From: Hondaea fermentalgiana
Lineage: Eukaryota; Sar; Bigyra; Thraustochytrida; Thraustochytriidae
NCBI GenBank assembly: GCA_014084085.1
Contig: NPFB01000198.1
Span: 5,255 to 16,005 of the forward strand
Length of the DNA stretch: 10,751 nt
Direction: 5' to 3'
A program made the position numbers and the translations under genes. Position 1 is the stretch's first letter; each line of letters opens with the position of its first letter. This document shows positions 6,141 to 10,751 of the stretch, one piece after another. Below the pieces are notes generated by a model. The model did no database searches. It was not told where the DNA came from and saw only the letters and a list, made by a program, of their open reading frames with translations.

Positions 6141-9100
6141 TTACTCCTCGTCGTCGTCACCAGCGTCTTCAACACCAGGCCTCTTGTAGCTGTAGCGAGA
6201 GTTGACAGTGGAGTGGAACTTTTCGCGTTCGGCGGCGACCTGACCAGCCGAGATGCTAGTGGCACGGTCGTACTGGGTGTTGCGGATGGCCGATGTGAAG
6301 TTCTTGTAGTGGAAGGTGTCGGGCATGGTCGCCTTGACAAAGACGAGCAGGTAGCGACGCAGGTCCTCGGAAGGAAGGCGGCACTCGAGCGAAAGACCAA
6401 TGAGATCGTAGTACGCGAGCGTGGACTCCGGGGTCGGGTTCTCGTTGCACTGCTTGACGAGCTGAAGGTAGAGCTCATCGACCAGCTCCGGCGAGGAGGC
6501 ATTCTTGAGGTAAGCGAGGAAGCTCGCAGCGTCGGCGTCCGGCTCCGGGGACTTGGCATCACCAGCAAAGCGGCGGATGGCCTTGAGCGCGTTGACAAAA
6601 TCCTTGAGAAGCGGCTTCTCGGGGAACTCGACGGCAGCCGTGAGCGGGGTGGCGGGCGCGGCCTTGGTCCAGGTAAACATGGTCTCCATGCGCTTTTGCT
6701 TGTTGCCAAAGAGCTTGGCCATGCCAGTGACCGAGAACTTGGCAAACTCCTCGGGGTCCTTGAAGGACTCGAGGCCACCAATGTTGGCAAAGTCGCCCTC
6801 GTTGGCCTCAAGAAAGAGCTCCTCGTAGCGAATCTCGCGGTGGATCTCGCGCTTGCGGTCGTGCTGCTTCTTGGCGACCTCGAGCTCGAGCTGAACGTAC
6901 TCGATCTCGGGAAGACGGAGGAGACGGTTGATCTCGTCGATCTGGGGCGTGCGGTGACCGAGCCTCTTGGAGCGCGCGCTGAGGTCCTCGAGCTCCTCGC
7001 GGTAGAGGTTGGCGATGACCTCCTCGCAGGCGGCGTCGATCTTGCCGAGGTCAGAGTTCTCGCGGAGCTGGATGGCCTCCTCGATGAGCTCGCGCTGGCG
7101 CGGGGTCTGCGGGATGTGCATGAGGGACTTGCCCTCATCGACAGCCTTGGCGAGCTCGTAGTAGACCTTGTTGGGGTCCTGGGTCACGAGACCCTCGAGG
7201 CGGGCCTCGAGCGCCTTCCACTTGGCGAGATTGGCGCGGTGCGCGATGGCCTCTTTAAGGTTGGCGGGCTGGCCGTTGGGGAAGAGGGTGCGGAAGGTTC
7301 CGATGGTGGGCTCGACGTTGGCAATGGCTGCGTCAAGCATGTCAATGTCGTTGCCGACGTCGAGAGCGTCCTGGATCTCGCGCTGGGCGGCGAGGCAGCG
7401 GCGGCGGAACTCGCGGGCGAGGTGGCCACGCTGAGCAGCCTGCTGCTTGGGGATGATCGTCTCGAGCGCAAGGTTGCGCATGAGTTCGAGGAGCTTGTAC
7501 TCGGGAGCGCGGTAGAGGACGAGAGTGCGGCCAAAGCGAACATCGGAAAAGTCCTGCTTCGAGGTGGAGAGGATCTCGCGCACGAGGTCCTCCTCGTCGT
7601 CCTTGTTCTTGTAGCGGTGGCCCATGTTGATGCACGAGTAGCGGCAAGCAAAGACCGCGTACGAGAGGCGAAAGGGGAAGCCGCGCGAGCGGATCTCGAC
7701 GGCCTCAAAGACACCCGAGTAGCGGAGCTGCTCAATGACGCGGCCGGCCTGGAACTGGTTCGCCAATTGCTCGTCGTTGGGCTTGATGCAGCGAATGTAG
7801 CGCGAATTAGTCTCGTCAAGGGTTTCCATGAGCGAGTTGAGGGAGCGGCGGAACTGCGTGCTGAGCGAGACGAGCTGGCGGCGGCCGTCGAGCTCGGGGA
7901 AGAGCTCCGAGATGGCCTCGAACTCGGACGAGGCGAGCATGTCGTAGGCGTCCTGGAAGAGGGTGTCGGTGTTCTTCTCCATGAAGCCATCGGCGTTGTA
8001 CTTGACGACGCCAGCGTAGTGGGCAATCTCAAAGGAGAGCGAGTTCTCGAGGCGGCGGTGCTTGTCCGTCTGGAACTTGGGGTGGCGCTTGTACATGGTC
8101 TCGATCTTGTTCATGAAGGCGGCCTCGGATCCCTCGGGGATGCGAATCTCGTCATCAATCATGAGGAGAATACCATGGGGGCGGCCCTGGATGAGATCGA
8201 GCACGACCTGGGAGTCCTTGTACTCGACGTGCTGAAAGTCGATGCCCTCGGACTCGTAGACCTTTTCTTCTTCGGTAAAGGTCGTGTGGTTGAACTGCTG
8301 CTGGAGCGCCTCGTTGGTGAAGTTGATGAGGAGCTGCTCAAAGGAGTTCTGCTCAAAGACCTCAAAGCCGTAAATATCAAGAATGCCAATGGTCCGGTTG
8401 GTCTCGTCACCCTCGAGCGAAAGGTTAATGTGTTCGACGAGGTAGATGAAGAGGCGAGCGTAGATGCCCATGGCGAGCGAGTCGCAGGCCTTGCGCGCGG
8501 CGGCGGGGTCCAGCGGGATGGTGTCGGTCTTGCCGCGCACGGAAATAGAGCGGTGGCAGAGGACGTGCTCGAGGGTCTCGACCGAGACCTTGAGGTACGA
8601 GGCGACGGCCTGGAGCGGGGTCGAGTCGACAATCTTGGATCCCGTGACGCCGTTCTCGAGGTCGATGGCGGCGAACTCGATGTTACCGAGGGTGAGGACA
8701 CCGGCGGTGAGGTTGAGGACAAAGTCCTGGTCGTCCTCGGAAAAGTTGAGCACGCTCATGGCCTCGAGGACCTCGTCGTGGGCGTCCTTATCGTCAATGT
8801 CCTTGGCCAGCATAACGGACGAGCGCGTAAGGTAGGTGTACGAGCTGGCGTCGTCGAGGCCGAGCTTGGCGCGGGTGGCCGGGTGCGTGCACATTTGGTA
8901 AAAGACGTGGTAGTTGCGCTCGCCCTCCTGCTGGTAGACGACGCGGGACTTTTCGAGAAGGTAGTTGGTGATGGAGGCGGCGGTGATGACGCCGGTTGCG
9001 CCATCAAAGTGAATGTTGATGTACTTGCCAAAGCGCGAGGAGTTGTTGTTGCGCAGGGTCTGGGCGTTGCCAAAGGCCTCAAGGAGAGGGTTGGCGAGGA

Positions 9101-9866
9101 TGACCTTTTCCTCGACGTCGGCGTCCGAGCCGGCGACGTTGGCGAGGAACTCAAGGCACTGCTTGGTGCACACAGTCTTACCCGCGCCGGACTCGCCGCT
9201 GATGAGGATGCTCTGGTTCTGCTTGGCGTAGACGAGATCGCGGTACGAGCCGTCGGCGATGTCGTAGACGTGCGGGGGCAGCGGCTTGTTGGGGGGACGG
9301 TTGGCGTGCAGGTCAATCTGCTCGCTGCCGTAGAGGGAGCTGACGTTCTTGTAAGGGTTGACGCTAATGAGCACGGTGCGCGCGGCACCAACCCAGGTGT
9401 ACAGATCGTCGGACTCGTAGCGGAGGCGGAGGGTGTTAATGAGCATGGCCTCGTTGTGCGAGTCGAGCATGACGAGATCCTCTTCGGGGCGGCGAAGGGA
9501 TGAGTAGTTGAGGTCCCAGAGGGGCACGAGCTGTGCGCGTCCGCCGGTGAGCTGATCGCACATGACCTGCTCGCGCAGGACGCTGACCTTTTTGCCTCCC
9601 TCGGTCTTGACCTGGACGGTCTCGCCATTGTCCTTGATGATCTTGGCCGCCTGCCAGATGTTGGTCGGGTGCGGGACCCAGACCCAGCTGCCCTGGCCGT
9701 CCTCCTGCTCGGCCTTGCTCAGCAGCTCGAACGGCTTCTCCCACGAGAGCTCCATGGTGTCATCGTTGAAGTAGTACGGCTGCCCGTCGATGGTCTGCTT
9801 TTCCTGCCATCCCTTGACGTCCGCCGGGCCCGTCTTCTTCAGCCGCTTCGACAGCCGCGCCAGCAT
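6141..9866 (-). CDS. Myosin heavy chain: WW, SH3-like, motor, one IQ, helical tail, MyTH4
   Basis: An actin-based ATPase motor of 1241 residues. A WW domain at 19-45 has W20, the G-x-x-YYFN core, W42 and P45. The myosin SH3-like module is at 61-101 (WVWVPHP, then WQAAKI). The motor spans about 129-795: NPYK 170-173, P-loop GESGAGKT 224-231, switch I NNNSSRFG 273-280, switch II DIYGFE 497-502, relay helix after it, actin-binding YIRCIKPND 690-698, SH1 region LRYSGVFEA 714-722 and converter about 730-795. One IQ-like motif (QQAAQRGHLAR, 808-818) has Gln instead of the first hydrophobic residue. Residues 826-1010 look mostly helical. A MyTH4 domain at about 1083-1180 includes PLLKDF 1085-1090 and DELYLQLVKQCNENP 1130-1144; no FERM follows, only about 60 residues ending in an acidic DDDEE. 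WW domains bind proline-rich ligands, and MyTH4 tails in other myosins bind microtubules or cargo. The start is the first ATG (9866, A at -3); upstream the frame has only a GTG. Codons end almost always in G or C, suggesting high expression. The myosin class is not assigned. Confidence 0.96.
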   Translation of the reverse strand: MLARLSKRLKKTGPADVKGWQEKQTIDGQPYYFNDDTMELSWEKPFELLSKAEQEDGQGSWVWVPHPTNIWQAAKIIKDNGETVQVKTEGGKKVSVLREQVMCDQLTGGRAQLVPLWDLNYSSLRRPEEDLVMLDSHNEAMLINTLRLRYESDDLYTWVGAARTVLISVNPYKNVSSLYGSEQIDLHANRPPNKPLPPHVYDIADGSYRDLVYAKQNQSILISGESGAGKTVCTKQCLEFLANVAGSDADVEEKVILANPLLEAFGNAQTLRNNNSSRFGKYINIHFDGATGVITAASITNYLLEKSRVVYQQEGERNYHVFYQMCTHPATRAKLGLDDASSYTYLTRSSVMLAKDIDDKDAHDEVLEAMSVLNFSEDDQDFVLNLTAGVLTLGNIEFAAIDLENGVTGSKIVDSTPLQAVASYLKVSVETLEHVLCHRSISVRGKTDTIPLDPAAARKACDSLAMGIYARLFIYLVEHINLSLEGDETNRTIGILDIYGFEVFEQNSFEQLLINFTNEALQQQFNHTTFTEEEKVYESEGIDFQHVEYKDSQVVLDLIQGRPHGILLMIDDEIRIPEGSEAAFMNKIETMYKRHPKFQTDKHRRLENSLSFEIAHYAGVVKYNADGFMEKNTDTLFQDAYDMLASSEFEAISELFPELDGRRQLVSLSTQFRRSLNSLMETLDETNSRYIRCIKPNDEQLANQFQAGRVIEQLRYSGVFEAVEIRSRGFPFRLSYAVFACRYSCINMGHRYKNKDDEEDLVREILSTSKQDFSDVRFGRTLVLYRAPEYKLLELMRNLALETIIPKQQAAQRGHLAREFRRRCLAAQREIQDALDVGNDIDMLDAAIANVEPTIGTFRTLFPNGQPANLKEAIAHRANLAKWKALEARLEGLVTQDPNKVYYELAKAVDEGKSLMHIPQTPRQRELIEEAIQLRENSDLGKIDAACEEVIANLYREELEDLSARSKRLGHRTPQIDEINRLLRLPEIEYVQLELEVAKKQHDRKREIHREIRYEELFLEANEGDFANIGGLESFKDPEEFAKFSVTGMAKLFGNKQKRMETMFTWTKAAPATPLTAAVEFPEKPLLKDFVNALKAIRRFAGDAKSPEPDADAASFLAYLKNASSPELVDELYLQLVKQCNENPTPESTLAYYDLIGLSLECRLPSEDLRRYLLVFVKATMPDTFHYKNFTSAIRNTQYDRATSISAGQVAAEREKFHSTVNSRYSYKRPGVEDAGDDDEE

Positions 9867-10067
9867 CTTTCCTTGCTCGCGCGCGCGCGACGCACCGCCC
9901 CAGCCAACGCGCGGACGGACGGACGGACGCACGGACGAGCGAACGACGGCCTGCTCCTTGCTTGCGCGCGCGGTGCGCCTGCTGCCGCTGCTGCTCGATC
10001 GAATCGAGCGCGTGCACCTGCTGCACTCGCTCGTTCAGGGTCTGTCTGGCTGCTCCGCCGCCGCTCC

Positions 10068-10142
10068 TTCCCCTCCTTCCTTCTTTCTTCTTTTTCTTTC
10101 TTTCTTTTCCTTTCCTTTCCTTTCTTTCTTTCTTTCTTTCTC
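10068..10142 (+). repeat. Polypyrimidine tract (CTTT/CCTTT)
   Basis: About 75 bases are nearly pure C and T on the + strand, made of CTTT and CCTTT units, so the myosin-strand copy is purine-only. The arrangement is roughly mirror-symmetric, the kind of sequence that can form intramolecular triplex DNA. It lies about 200-275 bp upstream of the myosin ATG. Confidence 0.7.
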
Positions 10143-10235
10143 AGGCTCTTTGCTTTTCCGCCTCTGTTTCCTCTGCCAATGTTTCCTTCCCGGCAGCTTT
10201 TTCCGAGTTAGTTCCGTCGTTTGCTGGTTGTTTGT

Positions 10236-10272
<37 letters not shown>
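10236..10272 (+). repeat. TTGC tetranucleotide microsatellite, about 9 units
   Basis: A perfect TTGC tandem preceded by two TTTG-like units. It probably varies in copy number between strains. Located about 370-405 bp upstream of the myosin start. Confidence 0.85.
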
Positions 10273-10522
10273 GGCGGCGCGCCGGCCGGGTGTGTGCGCG
10301 TGCGTGTGCGGCCGACTCGGGCTGCGCGGATAGCCAGTAGAGGCGCCCGTTTGCTCCATTGGCGCGCGCCGCTTCTGACTGACCGTGGTGACTGGCTAGC
10401 TCAGCTCTGCTGCCTCCGGCGCTGCAGCTCGCGCTACCTGCGGCGACACTTGGTTGCTGCACGCCTTCGGTCGGTCGGTCAATCGCCTTCGCGCGGGCGA
10501 GCGAGCGGGAGAATCGGGCTGA

Positions 10523-10567
10523 GGGAGGGGGGAGTGCGGGCGGGAGGAGGGAGCGAGGGAGGCGGGG
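10523..10567 (+). other. G-quadruplex-prone G-run cluster upstream of myosin
   Basis: G runs at 10523-10525, 10527-10532, 10538-10540, 10542-10544, 10549-10551, 10557-10559 and 10564-10567 are mostly separated by short loops and fit the G3+N1-7 pattern. They lie on the strand opposite to the myosin mRNA sequence, so would form in DNA rather than in the myosin transcript. Confidence 0.45.
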
Positions 10568-10674
10568 ACGGAGCCAGGCCGCGGCGCGAGCGGGTGCAGC
10601 GCCCTCCCGCGCGATTGCAGCGCGAGTCAAGGAGCGAGACCTGATGTGAGAAAATGAAAACAGACGAAAATGAA

Positions 10675-10699
10675 AAAGGAAAAGAAAAAGAAAAAGAAA

Positions 10700-10751
<52 letters not shown>
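10675..10751 (+). repeat. AAAG/AAAAAG microsatellite running off the right edge
   Basis: Imperfect AAAAAG units grade into a perfect AAAG tandem from about 10702 to the window end, about 12 units visible. The array continues beyond the window or marks a contig end where assembly stopped. Confidence 0.85.

Larger units (their letters stand above)
9867..10751. other. Myosin upstream region, microsatellite-rich, no gene
   Basis: No supported gene in 885 bp. It presumably holds the leader and promoter of the myosin, which reads leftwards. From the gene outwards it contains a GGAC tandem (about 9912-9928), a polypyrimidine tract (10068-10142), a TTGC tandem (10236-10272), a GGTC tandem (10479-10490), a G-run cluster and an AAAG array at the window edge. 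Open frames across it are low-complexity Cys/Leu/Ser/Arg sequence. No TATA element is evident on the myosin strand. Confidence 0.6.

Noticed and set aside
5540..7138. 532-codon minus-strand frame overlapping the myosin and SAS-6 ends
   Set aside because: Ser/Arg/Pro-rich low-complexity translation of an alternative frame of the myosin, continuing through the AT-rich intergenic region; not protein-like.
6069..9503. 1144-codon open frame on the + strand, opposite the myosin
   Set aside because: Its codons lie exactly base-for-base over the myosin codons, so it would stop only where the myosin uses TTA, CTA or TCA, which this biased gene avoids. It begins at TTG, and its product is a Leu/Val/Glu/Gly-rich string with no domain.
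9867..9932. 22-residue N-terminal extension of the myosin
   Set aside because: It would need a GTG start and is encoded by the GGAC tandem; the first ATG at 9866 has A at -3 and is followed shortly by the WW domain.

Overview
The window looks like nuclear DNA from a GC-rich, intron-poor eukaryotic microbe. It holds three well-supported protein genes, all readable as single uninterrupted exons. One is a SAS-6 centriole protein, so the organism should build centrioles or flagella. Another is a myosin with an N-terminal WW domain and a C-terminal MyTH4 domain. There are no bacterial Shine-Dalgarno/operon features, starts are ATG with A at -3 or a purine-rich leader, and AATAAA-type signals are present. 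A flagellate protist, possibly a stramenopile such as a thraustochytrid, would fit; that placement is inference and was not checked by any search.

Layout. Positions 1-2587 contain no convincing gene. 1-265 is a very GC-rich block with a near-perfect 20-bp inverted repeat and CACTTG/CAAGTG hexamers spaced about 22 bp apart. 293-339 is a G-quadruplex-prone stretch. 540-1700 is less GC-rich and carries three families of short exact direct repeats. 1700-2587 has a 9-bp-stem hairpin, a T8G10 tract and then the GAA-rich leader of the first gene. 2588-3106 (+) encodes a 172-residue four-helix membrane protein of unknown family. 3107-3695 is intergenic and holds an E2F-like site and a possible upstream ORF before SAS-6. 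3696-5741 (+) is SAS-6 (681 residues). 5742-6140 separates two convergent genes and carries AATAAA signals on both strands 13 bp apart, plus a short perfect hairpin. 6141-9866 (-) is the myosin (1241 residues). 9867-10751 is the myosin upstream region, filled with tetranucleotide microsatellites, a polypyrimidine tract and a second G-run cluster; an AAAG array runs off the right edge.

Working together. SAS-6 forms the nine-fold cartwheel that seeds centrioles and basal bodies. The myosin is an actin motor whose tail domain type binds microtubules or cargo in other organisms. Both are cytoskeletal and sit tail-to-tail, but neighbouring genes in such genomes need not share a function. The most interesting points are the myosin's combination of domains and actin-binding-surface residues, the periodic array at the left end, the repeat families in the gene-less region, and the possibly overlapping 3' ends of SAS-6 and the myosin.
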